DNA of 64,000 nt. Source: Bacteroidota bacterium. Its GTDB lineage: Bacteria > Bacteroidota > Bacteroidia > UKL13-3. Positions 39,921-49,044 of this stretch are shown in pieces. The position numbers and the translations under genes were made by a program. The first letter of the stretch is position 1. Every line of letters begins with the position of its first letter. The stretch is from positions 186,001 through 250,000 of the forward strand of contig JAIYAT010000034.1 in assembly GCA_027488905.1 (NCBI GenBank), in the 5' to 3' direction. The notes beneath the pieces are model-generated. The model was not told where the DNA came from. It searched no databases and worked only from the letters and a program-made list of their open reading frames with translations.

Positions 39921-40793
39921 TTAATTTGCTTTCTCAGTTTCCGTTGGCACTTTCATCATTACATGAAGCAGATTGCTGAGCTTGGCTTTTAATTCTGTTC
40001 TTACTACAATAAAATCCAAAAACCCATGTTCTAGCACAAACTCAGAACTTTGAAATCCTTTTGGTAAATCCTTTCCAATCGTCTCTCTGATAACCCTAGG
40101 ACCAGCAAACCCAATCAATGCTTCTGGTTCAGCAATATTTACATCACCTAACATTGCAAAACTTGCAGTTACCCCACCTGTAGTTGGATCAGTTAACAAG
40201 GAAACATAAGGTATACCTGCTTTTCCAAGCAAAGCTAATTTAGCCGAGGTCTTTGCCATTTGCATCAAAGAATATGCGGCTTCCATCATTCTAGCTCCAC
40301 CAGACTTACTGATAATCATTAAAGGAATTTTGTTTTCCCTAGCATAATCAATGGCTCTCGCGATTTTCTCTCCAACCACACTTCCCATACTTCCGCCAAT
40401 AAAGCCAAAATCCATGCAAGCCACAACCAATTTCATTTGAGGAGTAAGATTTCCAACAGCTACGCGCATGGCGTCGCTTAAACCGCTCTTATCCTGAGAC
40501 TCCTTTAACCTTTTAGCATACTCCTTTGTGTCAATAAATTTCAAAGGGTCGCTTGGTAAAATTGTATCAAACAATTCAATAAAATCCTCTCCAAACAAAA
40601 TTTCGAAATACTCATGCGAACCTACCTTATCATGGTAGTTGCAATTTGAACATACATAGCAATTTTTCTGATGGTCTTCTGTAAGAAATGTTTTCTTACA
40701 TCTACTGCACTTGTGCCATAAACCATCTGGCACTGCCTTCTTCTCCGAAGTTAGGGTTGTAATGCCCTCTTTTACACGTTTATACCAGCTCAT
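39921..40793 (-). CDS. accD: Acetyl-CoA carboxylase carboxyltransferase subunit beta
   Basis: [32 protein letters not shown] zinc ribbon; [36 protein letters not shown]. Confidence 0.95.
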   Translation of the reverse strand: MSWYKRVKEGITTLTSEKKAVPDGLWHKCSRCKKTFLTEDHQKNCYVCSNCNYHDKVGSHEYFEILFGEDFIELFDTILPSDPLKFIDTKEYAKRLKESQDKSGLSDAMRVAVGNLTPQMKLVVACMDFGFIGGSMGSVVGEKIARAIDYARENKIPLMIISKSGGARMMEAAYSLMQMAKTSAKLALLGKAGIPYVSLLTDPTTGGVTASFAMLGDVNIAEPEALIGFAGPRVIRETIGKDLPKGFQSSEFVLEHGFLDFIVVRTELKAKLSNLLHVMMKVPTETEKAN

Positions 40794-40875
40794 CTCGGTG
40801 ATTAATCATTTTCAAAGAAAGGAGTTGTTAAGAAAAATTCAAAGCTTTTTAGCTATTTGTCTAAATTCCAGCACT

Positions 40876-41583
40876 TTAAACGCCTAAAATAAAAATGCAT
40901 GGCTGCTTGTGTAAATCTGGTGTTTCAATTTTCCACTTTGCAATTGTTTTCGTTTTGACCCAACCCGTATTTGAGCCAACCTTACAGCCGATACAAAGCA
41001 TGGCATTTGAATTTACATTTGCTAAAAGGTCGCTTAATAAATGATTATTTCTATAGGGTGTTTCCATAAAAATCTGAGAAACACCTTTGCTGGCAACTCC
41101 TTCTAACTCTTTTATTCTTTTAATTCTCTGAGCTTTATCTATAGGAATGTAACCAACAAATGAAAACTGTTGGCCATTGAAACCACTGCCCATCAAAGTT
41201 AAAATTAAACTGCTTGCGCCAGGCAAAGGGATCACTTCAATACCTTTTGTTTGCGCCAAAGCCACTAAACTCGAACCTGGATCTGCTACGCATGGCAAGC
41301 CTGCATCAGAAATAATTCCAGCATCCGCATTTTCAAGCGCAGCTAGTAAACCAGAAATCTCCTGAGCTTTAGTATGTTCGTTGAGTAACCAAATTTTGAG
41401 CTCTGCTTGTGGATGGGATAAATTAATTCTTTTAATTAATGCCCTTGCCTGTTTTTCATTTTCGACCACAAAATGAGTGAGATGATTTACCATTCTTCTT
41501 ACGTGTCCAGCAATAAAATCATCCTCATTATCATCACTCAGAAAGTTTGGAATTAGAAATAATTTACCATATTTTGTAGTCAT
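40876..41583 (-). CDS. Tetrapyrrole methylase/RsmI-like SAM-dependent methyltransferase
   Basis: LENADAGIISDAGLPCVADPGSSLVALAQTKGIEVIPLPGASSLILTLMGSGFNGQQFSFVGYIP. Confidence 0.82.
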   Translation of the reverse strand: MTTKYGKLFLIPNFLSDDNEDDFIAGHVRRMVNHLTHFVVENEKQARALIKRINLSHPQAELKIWLLNEHTKAQEISGLLAALENADAGIISDAGLPCVADPGSSLVALAQTKGIEVIPLPGASSLILTLMGSGFNGQQFSFVGYIPIDKAQRIKRIKELEGVASKGVSQIFMETPYRNNHLLSDLLANVNSNAMLCIGCKVGSNTGWVKTKTIAKWKIETPDLHKQPCIFILGV

Positions 41584-41680
41584 TGTTGCCTAAAGTTATG
41601 CCTTTTAGAGTCTAAGCAGAAAATAAAGATTGACTTTTGTCACAAGCCCGCTTATTTTCGCCGTTCCTAAAAAACTAGAG

Positions 41681-43798
41681 ATGGCAATATTAACAAAAAT
41701 AAGGAACAGATCAGGACTCGCAATTGGAGCAGTTGGATTAGCGTTGGCTTTATTTGTAATTTCTGATGCATTAAACAACAATATGGGTTTGTTTGGTGGC
41801 GGACAGGTTACAGATGTAGGCGAAATTGATGGTGAAAAAATTTCAGCAAAGGAATTTGATGCAAAATATCAATTAAATATAGACAACTACCTCAAACGAA
41901 GCGGTCAAGAAAGTATGGATGAAAACACCAAAACTCAATTAAGAGACCAAACTTGGAATCAAGTATTGAATGACTTTTTAATGCTAAAGCAATATGAAAC
42001 GCTAGGATTAACGGTTTCTGAGGATGAATTGAGTGACATGGTATTTGGCAATAATATTCACCCACAAATTCGCCAATCTTTCACAGACCCAAATAGTGGT
42101 CAATTCGACCTTAACAATGTGAAAAGATACTTGAAACAAGTAACTGAAGGAACTGATGAAAACGCAAAAGCCCAATGGAAAGAATTTGAAGATTATATCG
42201 TGACTGAAACGCTGCAACGTAAATTCTCTAACATTTTGAAAAAGGGTGTTTATGGAACAAGTCTTGAAGCAAGGAGTCTTTATAATGCTAGAAATCAATC
42301 TGCTGAAGTTAATTTGGTTGCAATGCCTTATTTTACTATTGCAGATTCAACCATTGTTGCTGATGACAATGACTTAAAATCTTATTTCAAAAAGAACTTA
42401 GATAAGTATAAAGAAAAAGAAAATAGCAGAAAATTAGAATTTGTAGTTTGGGATTTTGCACCAACCACCGAAGATTCAGCGATAGTTCAGAAATGGGCTT
42501 TTGACCAATTAGCTCAATTTCAGGCAGCTGATAACGACACTGCCTATGTAGATTTAAACAGTGATGTAAAGTTTGATCCAAATCCTAAACGCAGAAGTGA
42601 ATTTCCAGAATCGGTTCAAGGAAGATTATTTAATGACTCGATTGGAACTGTAATAGGACCGCTGTTTGAAAACGGAAATTGGACTTTATATAAAATTAGC
42701 GGTGTTAAGCAAGATTCTGTTTTTAGTATGAAAGCAAGTCATATCCTAATACGTGTTGAAGGACCAACAGATTTGGATACAGCTAATGCACAGAAAAAAG
42801 CCAATGATATTTTGGCAAGAGTGAAAAAAGGTGAGGAGTTTGCAACCTTAGCTGCAGAATTTGGAACAGATGGAACCAAAGATAGAGGCGGAGATTTAGG
42901 CTGGTTCACTGAAGGTTCAATGGTTAAAGAATTCAATGATGCAGTAAAATCACATAATAAAGGTGATGTTTTTGTTACAAAAACCCAATTTGGCTTCCAT
43001 GTAATAAAAGTAACTGGAGATAAGAGTAAGAAAACTGTTTGTGCTGGAGTGCTTTCAAGAGCAGTTGGCGCAAGTGATAAAACCACTTCAATTGCATTTA
43101 ATGAAGCTAGCCAATTTGCTGCCATAAGCAGAAATTCTGATGACTTTGCCAAAAATGTAGATGAAAAGAAACTTTTAAAGCGTGTTGCTGAGTTTGTGCG
43201 TGAGACAGACAACTTCCTTCCAGGATATACCGAGGCTAGAGAAGCTGTTCGTTGGGCCTTCAATGCAAAGGTTGGAGATGTTAGTGATGTTTTAACTGTT
43301 GGTGAAGATAAATATGTGATTTTAACATTAACTGCCATTAGAGAAAAAGGTAAATCAAACTTTGAAGCTTCAAGAGAACGTGTATTAAATGACTTTAGAA
43401 AAGATAAGAAGGCTGAGCAACTAACTGAAAAACTTGTAAAGGCGATGGAGTCTGGATCAACTCTAGATGCCATCAGCAAAGGACTAAACCAGCCAATTAC
43501 GCCTGTTCCAGCTTTAACTTTTGAAAATGCAAGTATTCCTTATATTGGGTTTGACCCAATCTTTGCTGGAGCCGCAGCAGGAACAAGCGAACTAAAAAAG
43601 GTAAAAGGACCTCTAAAAGGTGATGCAGCAGTTTATGCCTATGAAGTTGTTAAAATGGTACCTGCCCCGCCTGCTGCAAATTACGATGCCCAAAAGGCAG
43701 AAATAAGTAATACTTTGACTCAAAAATTAGAATACAATTATTTTGAAGTATTGAAAGAAATCAAGAATGTAAAAGACAATAGACATTTATTCTATTAA
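41681..43798 (+). CDS. PpiD-like periplasmic peptidyl-prolyl isomerase with SurA-N/parvulin domain
   Basis: MAILTKIRNRSGLAIGAVGLALALFVISD anchor; KASHILIRVEG...KGEEFATLAAEFGTDGTKDRGGDLGWFTEGSMV. Confidence 0.9.
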   Translation: MAILTKIRNRSGLAIGAVGLALALFVISDALNNNMGLFGGGQVTDVGEIDGEKISAKEFDAKYQLNIDNYLKRSGQESMDENTKTQLRDQTWNQVLNDFLMLKQYETLGLTVSEDELSDMVFGNNIHPQIRQSFTDPNSGQFDLNNVKRYLKQVTEGTDENAKAQWKEFEDYIVTETLQRKFSNILKKGVYGTSLEARSLYNARNQSAEVNLVAMPYFTIADSTIVADDNDLKSYFKKNLDKYKEKENSRKLEFVVWDFAPTTEDSAIVQKWAFDQLAQFQAADNDTAYVDLNSDVKFDPNPKRRSEFPESVQGRLFNDSIGTVIGPLFENGNWTLYKISGVKQDSVFSMKASHILIRVEGPTDLDTANAQKKANDILARVKKGEEFATLAAEFGTDGTKDRGGDLGWFTEGSMVKEFNDAVKSHNKGDVFVTKTQFGFHVIKVTGDKSKKTVCAGVLSRAVGASDKTTSIAFNEASQFAAISRNSDDFAKNVDEKKLLKRVAEFVRETDNFLPGYTEAREAVRWAFNAKVGDVSDVLTVGEDKYVILTLTAIREKGKSNFEASRERVLNDFRKDKKAEQLTEKLVKAMESGSTLDAISKGLNQPITPVPALTFENASIPYIGFDPIFAGAAAGTSELKKVKGPLKGDAAVYAYEVVKMVPAPPAANYDAQKAEISNTLTQKLEYNYFEVLKEIKNVKDNRHLFY

Positions 43799-43799
43799 T

Positions 43800-44567
43800 A
43801 TGATGAACTGTAAAGTTGTTGGCGATGGAAATACCACGCTGGTACTATTACATGGATTTTGTGAAAACAACACCTGCTTCGACGAGCAGGTGTTGTTGCT
43901 TAAGGACCATTGTAAAATTATCTTACCTGACCTTCCCGGTTTCGGACAATCAAATACCTATGAAGGAGTGAGTATTGCTTCTATGGCCAAGGATTTGGCT
44001 TCAATGCTTAAGTTTTTAAACATTGAAAAATGTGTGATAATTGGGCATAGCATGGGTGGATATGTTACTTTATCTTTTGCCCAGCAATTCCCAGAATTAC
44101 TAAAAGGCTTTGGATTGCTGCATTCTATTGCAACCTCAGATACTCCAGAAAGGATTGAAAAGCGCAACCAAGTTGTAAAATTTATACGCGCTTTTGGCAA
44201 AGAAAAATATGTAGATAGTTTTATTCCTGGATTGTTTAGCCAAGAAAATCAAGATCAAGCTTATGTTTCAAAAGCCATTGCTACAGCAAAAACTTCTTCA
44301 ACCGAGGGCATCATAAATGCTGCCTTGGCCATGAGAGACCGATTAGACTTAACTCAACTTTTGGTTCAAACCGAACTACCAGTATATTTTGGAATTGGGG
44401 CAAAAGATGCGCTAATTCCCAAAGAACTAATGTTATCTCAAGCAGCCTCTTGTGAAAAGGCTTACCTTACTGTTTTCAATGATTCTGCACATATGGCAAT
44501 GCAAGAAGAACCTCAAACACTTGCTGAGGATATTCTTAATTACCTAAAAACTTTTGATTTGATTTAA
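43800..44567 (+). CDS. Alpha/beta fold hydrolase
   Basis: VLLHGFCENNTCF...GHSMGGY...catalytic H in NDSAHMAMQEEP. Confidence 0.88.
   Translation: MMNCKVVGDGNTTLVLLHGFCENNTCFDEQVLLLKDHCKIILPDLPGFGQSNTYEGVSIASMAKDLASMLKFLNIEKCVIIGHSMGGYVTLSFAQQFPELLKGFGLLHSIATSDTPERIEKRNQVVKFIRAFGKEKYVDSFIPGLFSQENQDQAYVSKAIATAKTSSTEGIINAALAMRDRLDLTQLLVQTELPVYFGIGAKDALIPKELMLSQAASCEKAYLTVFNDSAHMAMQEEPQTLAEDILNYLKTFDLI
44363..44372 (-). repeat. Iterated motif GGTTTGAACC, copy 8 (alpha/beta hydrolase)
   Basis: exact match; TTCGGTTTGAACCAAA on minus. Confidence 0.6.
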
Positions 44568-46519
44568 TTCCCCACCTGTCTAATTGCCTTAAGCACTATT
44601 AGAAAGTCGCCTTCGATAGAGTAATCCTTCGCATATAAAAAATTAAGCTTTTGGATAGTAACTGGATTAAAATGCTTGCCTGGTTGGGCATCCAAAGGAC
44701 TTACAATTCCACTTTTAATGGCTGGAAGCAATTTTATATTATCTGCACTTGCATAACTTACCCAAGTTTTTTCTCCTAATAATACCCTAAAAATATTACT
44801 AAACATATTCATAGGTTTTTTTACAAAAACTAAAAGAAAAGGAGAAACCGATAATAACAATAAACTCAAACTGATATCAAATGCACGCTTCTTTTGTTGT
44901 TCGAACGCTTTTGCGAGTTTTAAATTTATCTCAATGGTATAGAAATCCCCTGGTGTGTTTTTGTTGTTACTGCCTATTATAAAAAGACTTTCCTCAGGAA
45001 CTATTTTAAACAAAATATCCTTTGCTTCAATTTTACCCATCCACTCAATTATTCGGCTTGCAGGTAAATCTTTACTACAAAAGATAACTTCTTCTACACC
45101 AAAAAGATCAACAACACCTACCAATTCATTTATATCTCCAAGATAATGGTTGTCTTCTTTGTTTGGCTCAAGAGAAACATAACCCAAATATTCACTTCTG
45201 CTTTTTGATTTAATCAATAAATCTTGCACACGTTCAACTTCCAACCTATTGCCAACTATGATGGTGCGCAAATCTCTACTCATGGTAAAACTCCACCTCT
45301 TGTAGTGCACAAAATGAAGCAAAACTCTAATCAAATAGGCATCAATAATAGCTGTTAAGGCACCTAAAATTATTATGGCTCTCGAAAATCTATACTGCTC
45401 TCCAATGAAGGCATAATAAACAGCAATGGCTAAGGTTCCAAAAGCAATACCCTTTGCTACACTTAAAAAGGTTTTTCTTTTATTGTAAGCACCTGCAATA
45501 CCCAAACCTACAATCCATAAAAATGTATAAACCAAACTATTATAACCAACCACTAAAGCGGGATATGCTTCTGGAACTTGGTATTTTTGATTACTCCAAA
45601 AGTTTATTACTATAGAAAGGGTAAAAAAGATTGCTAAATAATCTAAAACAGGAACAAAAACTTTAGTTATGAACCTTGAGGATATTGCTATTAATGCTCG
45701 AATGTAAATAGCAAAATGAATGAGAAAACTGAAATTTCTAGCATGCTTTTTTGAATAATGCTTTCTAGCAAAAATTATCATTGCCTTATAGAAAGTAAAA
45801 ACAAAGTTAACACTGGTTTTTTTTGTGCTTTCTCCTTTATAGTGTATGATAGTTGTGTGCGGGTAATAATAATTTTTGAACCCAGCCTTAGTAATACAAT
45901 AGCTTAGGTCAATATCTTCCCCATACATAAAATAGTCTTCATCCAATAAGCCAACTTTTCTAAGCACATCCTGTCTTAACATCATAAAAGCTCCAGCCAA
46001 AACATCTACTTCATGTGTCTCATTTTTTTCTAAAAAGCCTAAATGATATTTCCCAAAACGTTTTGACTTAGGGAATAAAGCTGCTAACCCAAAAATTTTA
46101 TAAAACGCTACTTCTGGCGTTGGCAAACCACGTTTAGATTCAGGCAAAAATTTTCCAGATCCATCTATCATTTTAACCCCAACTGCACCAGCATCTGGGG
46201 TATGTTCCATGAAATCAATTACTTTGTTAAAACAATCTTCTTCTACAACTGTATCAGGATTTAACAAAAGAATGTACTTTCCAGTGGCTATTTTAATGGC
46301 TTGATTGTTTGCTTTTGCAAAACCGAAGTTTTCAGTATTTTGAATTAACTTAACCTCTGGAAATAACTTCCTAACCATTTCGCAACTTCCGTCAACAGAA
46401 TGGTTATCAACTACAAAAATCTCAGAATCAATCCCACTACATGCCTTTTTTACAGTATGTAATGCCTGTTCTAAAAAATACTTTACGTTATAATTAACAA
46501 TGATAACCGATAGCTGCAT
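44564..46519 (-). CDS. GT2 glycosyltransferase fused to TM segments and a degenerate sugar-phosphotransferase-like C-terminus
   Basis: LSVIIVNYNVKYFLEQALHTVKKAC...LLLNPDTVVEEDCF (GT2); KKRAFDISLSLLLLSVSPFLLVFV...VLLGEKTWVSYA...LPAIKSGIVSP...YSIEGDFLIVLKAIRQV. Confidence 0.8.
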   Translation of the reverse strand: MQLSVIIVNYNVKYFLEQALHTVKKACSGIDSEIFVVDNHSVDGSCEMVRKLFPEVKLIQNTENFGFAKANNQAIKIATGKYILLLNPDTVVEEDCFNKVIDFMEHTPDAGAVGVKMIDGSGKFLPESKRGLPTPEVAFYKIFGLAALFPKSKRFGKYHLGFLEKNETHEVDVLAGAFMMLRQDVLRKVGLLDEDYFMYGEDIDLSYCITKAGFKNYYYPHTTIIHYKGESTKKTSVNFVFTFYKAMIIFARKHYSKKHARNFSFLIHFAIYIRALIAISSRFITKVFVPVLDYLAIFFTLSIVINFWSNQKYQVPEAYPALVVGYNSLVYTFLWIVGLGIAGAYNKRKTFLSVAKGIAFGTLAIAVYYAFIGEQYRFSRAIIILGALTAIIDAYLIRVLLHFVHYKRWSFTMSRDLRTIIVGNRLEVERVQDLLIKSKSRSEYLGYVSLEPNKEDNHYLGDINELVGVVDLFGVEEVIFCSKDLPASRIIEWMGKIEAKDILFKIVPEESLFIIGSNNKNTPGDFYTIEINLKLAKAFEQQKKRAFDISLSLLLLSVSPFLLVFVKKPMNMFSNIFRVLLGEKTWVSYASADNIKLLPAIKSGIVSPLDAQPGKHFNPVTIQKLNFLYAKDYSIEGDFLIVLKAIRQVGN

Positions 46520-46656
46520 AGGATTCTAAGCTAACGAAGGTAAGACATAGAAAATTGTTTTGGAAGTAAAAAGCTATTTTATAAACAATTCACCTTTGTA
46601 AATCTATAGTTTGTCTCTCCAAAAATTACTTTCGTCCAAAATGTTTTGAATGTTTC

Positions 46657-46683
46657 TGTAACCTTTCTCACCTTTGAGTCGTC
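46657..46683 (+). promoter_or_regulatory. Candidate ECF-sigma promoter (TGTAACC...CGTC)
   Basis: TGTAACCTTT at 46657-46666 and CGTC at 46680-46683, 16 nt between GTAACC and CGTC. Confidence 0.5.
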
Positions 46684-46720
46684 AAAGCTATAACTCGAAA
46701 TCATCCTTTAACCCAAAATC

Positions 46721-46909
46721 ATGAAATTATTTAATTCGATGTTACTCAACATTCTCCTTTTAGGCGGATTAAGCTTAAGCACTTGTAATACAGGAAAATC
46801 AACGAAATTTCCAAAAGCAAAAATTATAAAAGCTATAACTAAAGATATTTGCTATGATAATCATCTATCAGCTTCTGTAGGGAATTCTATTAGCGATAGA
46901 CCTTCCTAA
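46721..46909 (+). CDS. Small 62-aa putative lipoprotein or gene remnant overlapping the recR 3' end
   Basis: MKLFNSMLLNILLLGGLSLSTCNTGKST, lipobox-like LSTC; tail overlaps recR antisense. Confidence 0.4.
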   Translation: MKLFNSMLLNILLLGGLSLSTCNTGKSTKFPKAKIIKAITKDICYDNHLSASVGNSISDRPS

Positions 46910-47473
46910 AGTTATTTCATCTGCATATTCTAATTCGCCACCAATGGCAATTCCTCTCGAAATGGTTGATATATTAACCCCTATCGGAGAAAGTTTTTTA
47001 GACAAATAAAATGCCGTGGTGTCGCCTTCCATAGTTGCACTAAGGGCCAAAATTACTTCCTTCACTTCAAATCCTTTTATTCTTTCAATAAGCGACTCAA
47101 TTTTAAGCTGATCTGGTCCAATGCCTTGAATAGGATTAATTAGTCCACCCAAAACATGATAGTTGCCACCAAATTGATTTGTGTTCTCTATGGCCATTAC
47201 ATCCCTTAAATCTTCTACCACACAAACCAATTTTGCATCCCGCTTTGGATTGCTGCAAATGTTGCAAAGCTTTTGGTCGCTCACATTATGACAGCGTTCA
47301 CAAAACTGAATTTCATTCCTTAATTTAATAATGGCTTCACCCATTCTATTAACCACAGCTACTTCCTGTTTTAACAAAAACAAAACCATGCGCAAAGCAG
47401 ACTTTTTACCAATTCCTGGAAATTTTGATAACTCATTTACTGCCTCTTCAATAAGGGAAGATGGAAAATTCAT
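46868..47473 (-). CDS. recR: Recombination protein RecR
   Basis: LSKFPGIGKKSALRM; CERCHNVSDQKLCNIC; Toprim VVEDLRDVMAIE; ELEYADEITLGRSIANR. Confidence 0.96.
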   Translation of the reverse strand: MNFPSSLIEEAVNELSKFPGIGKKSALRMVLFLLKQEVAVVNRMGEAIIKLRNEIQFCERCHNVSDQKLCNICSNPKRDAKLVCVVEDLRDVMAIENTNQFGGNYHVLGGLINPIQGIGPDQLKIESLIERIKGFEVKEVILALSATMEGDTTAFYLSKKLSPIGVNISTISRGIAIGGELEYADEITLGRSIANRIPYRS

Positions 47474-47497
47474 GCCCGCAATTTAGAAAAAAGCGAA

Positions 47498-47530
47498 TTG
47501 GTTTAGGCATATATATATCGCATATATTTG
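47498..47530 (+). promoter_or_regulatory. Bacteroidota-type promoter (TTG-N22-TATATTTG), likely near-leaderless transcript
   Basis: TATATTTG at 47523-47530, ATG at 47535. Confidence 0.4.
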
Positions 47531-47534
47531 TAGC

Positions 47535-48332
47535 ATGTTAAATCTCCAGATCATTTGCCAAAAAGCTTGCGAAATAGCTAAAGAGGCTGGTGTGTTTATA
47601 GAACACGAAAGAAAAAATTTTGATGCTAGCGCCGTCGAAGTAAAAAGCTTTAATCAATTGGTGAGTTATGTAGACCAAGAAGCTGAAAAAATGCTGGTAA
47701 AAGGTTTAAGCGAACTACTGCCAGAAGCAGGATTTATTACTGAAGAAAATACCATCCTCTCAGAAAAAAAGCCTTATATGTGGGTTATTGACCCATTAGA
47801 TGGAACTACCAATTTTATTCATAATCTACCAGTTTACAGTGTTAGCATAGGTTTAATCCATGAAAACAAATCCATTTTAGGGGTAGTTTATGAAATTAAT
47901 CACAAGGAACTTTTCTACGCTTGGCAAAATGGAGGTGCTTGGTTAAACGGTAACCCTATAAAAGTAAAAACCAATGCCTTATTAGAAAATTCGTTACTAG
48001 CCACTGGCTTTCCATATTACGATTTTAAAATCATGGAGAAATACTTAGAGACCTTAAAATTCTTCATGAAAAATTCTCAAGGCATGAGGAGAATGGGCAG
48101 TGCAGCTGTTGATTTAGCCTACACTGCTTGTGGTAGGTTCGATGGATTCTTTGAATATGGCTTAAGCCCATGGGACGTTGCAGGTGGTGTATGTCTCATT
48201 GAAGAAGCAGGCGGAATGGTAAGTGACTTTTCTGGCGGACAAGATTATTTATTCGGAAAAACAATCCTTGGTTCAAGCAAAGCCATTTACCCAAAATTTC
48301 AAGAAACACTAGAATTGTACTTTAACAAGTAA
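47535..48332 (+). CDS. Inositol monophosphatase family protein
   Basis: FITEENT...WVIDPLDGTTNFIHNLPVYSVSIGL...GLSPWDVAGGVCLIEEAGG. Confidence 0.93.
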   Translation: MLNLQIICQKACEIAKEAGVFIEHERKNFDASAVEVKSFNQLVSYVDQEAEKMLVKGLSELLPEAGFITEENTILSEKKPYMWVIDPLDGTTNFIHNLPVYSVSIGLIHENKSILGVVYEINHKELFYAWQNGGAWLNGNPIKVKTNALLENSLLATGFPYYDFKIMEKYLETLKFFMKNSQGMRRMGSAAVDLAYTACGRFDGFFEYGLSPWDVAGGVCLIEEAGGMVSDFSGGQDYLFGKTILGSSKAIYPKFQETLELYFNK

Positions 48333-48357
48333 GTTGCTTTTCAGCAAGGTTCAAGGC

Positions 48358-49044
48358 TTATTGCCTTGCACCCTGCATCAATTGCATATAGGCTTCTCTA
48401 GCAGCCATAAACTGTGGGTATTCTTTTAATGCCTTTTCCCAATAACCTTTAGCACCCATTAAATCTCTATTTTGGGCTAAAGTGTAAGCTTTTAAATGGT
48501 AAACAGCAGCCTTCACTGGAACCTTTTGTTTTTCTGTTGCAGACAGCATAAAGTCTACACTATCTGTGCTACTTGCCATTTGCTCTTCCAATACTTTAAT
48601 GCCATTTTTGGCACTTTCCATATCGCCACCTTGCAATTGAATAGCAGTTAATTGATATAAATAAGTAATCTTTTTGGTAGAAACATAAAGTTTATTCATT
48701 AGATCTAAGGTGCCTTCAAAATCTCCTTTATTTTCTAAACACAAAGCTTTCATTTGCATTAGTTTTTCATCAGAAGGTTTTTCCTTTAAAGCCAAATCTG
48801 TATAAAATTCTGCTGCATCCATGTTTCTTACTGCCACGTACAATTCTGGCAATGAATCTAGGTATTGCTTTTGTGTGCTATCTTTAAGCAATAAAAGCTG
48901 AATGGCAGTAATGGCAGTATGGTAATCTTTGATTTGATAGCTTTTGCTCAACATTCTTTCATAGTCAGAAGAAGTGTTAGACGTTTCTTGTTGACAGGCT
49001 GCTAATCCTATTAACAAAGTAATTGCGATAATTATTCTTTTCAT
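48358..49044 (-). CDS. TPR-like lipoprotein
   Basis: Lipobox LIGLAAC; helical repeats, ...GAKGYWEKALKEYPQFMAAREAYMQL. Confidence 0.6.
   Translation of the reverse strand: MKRIIIAITLLIGLAACQQETSNTSSDYERMLSKSYQIKDYHTAITAIQLLLLKDSTQKQYLDSLPELYVAVRNMDAAEFYTDLALKEKPSDEKLMQMKALCLENKGDFEGTLDLMNKLYVSTKKITYLYQLTAIQLQGGDMESAKNGIKVLEEQMASSTDSVDFMLSATEKQKVPVKAAVYHLKAYTLAQNRDLMGAKGYWEKALKEYPQFMAAREAYMQLMQGARQ

Noticed and set aside
42739-43479. 246-aa antisense ORF within the ppiD-like gene
   Set aside because: Ser/Leu/Phe/Thr-rich low-complexity composition typical of the antisense of a Lys/Glu/Ala-rich coding sequence.
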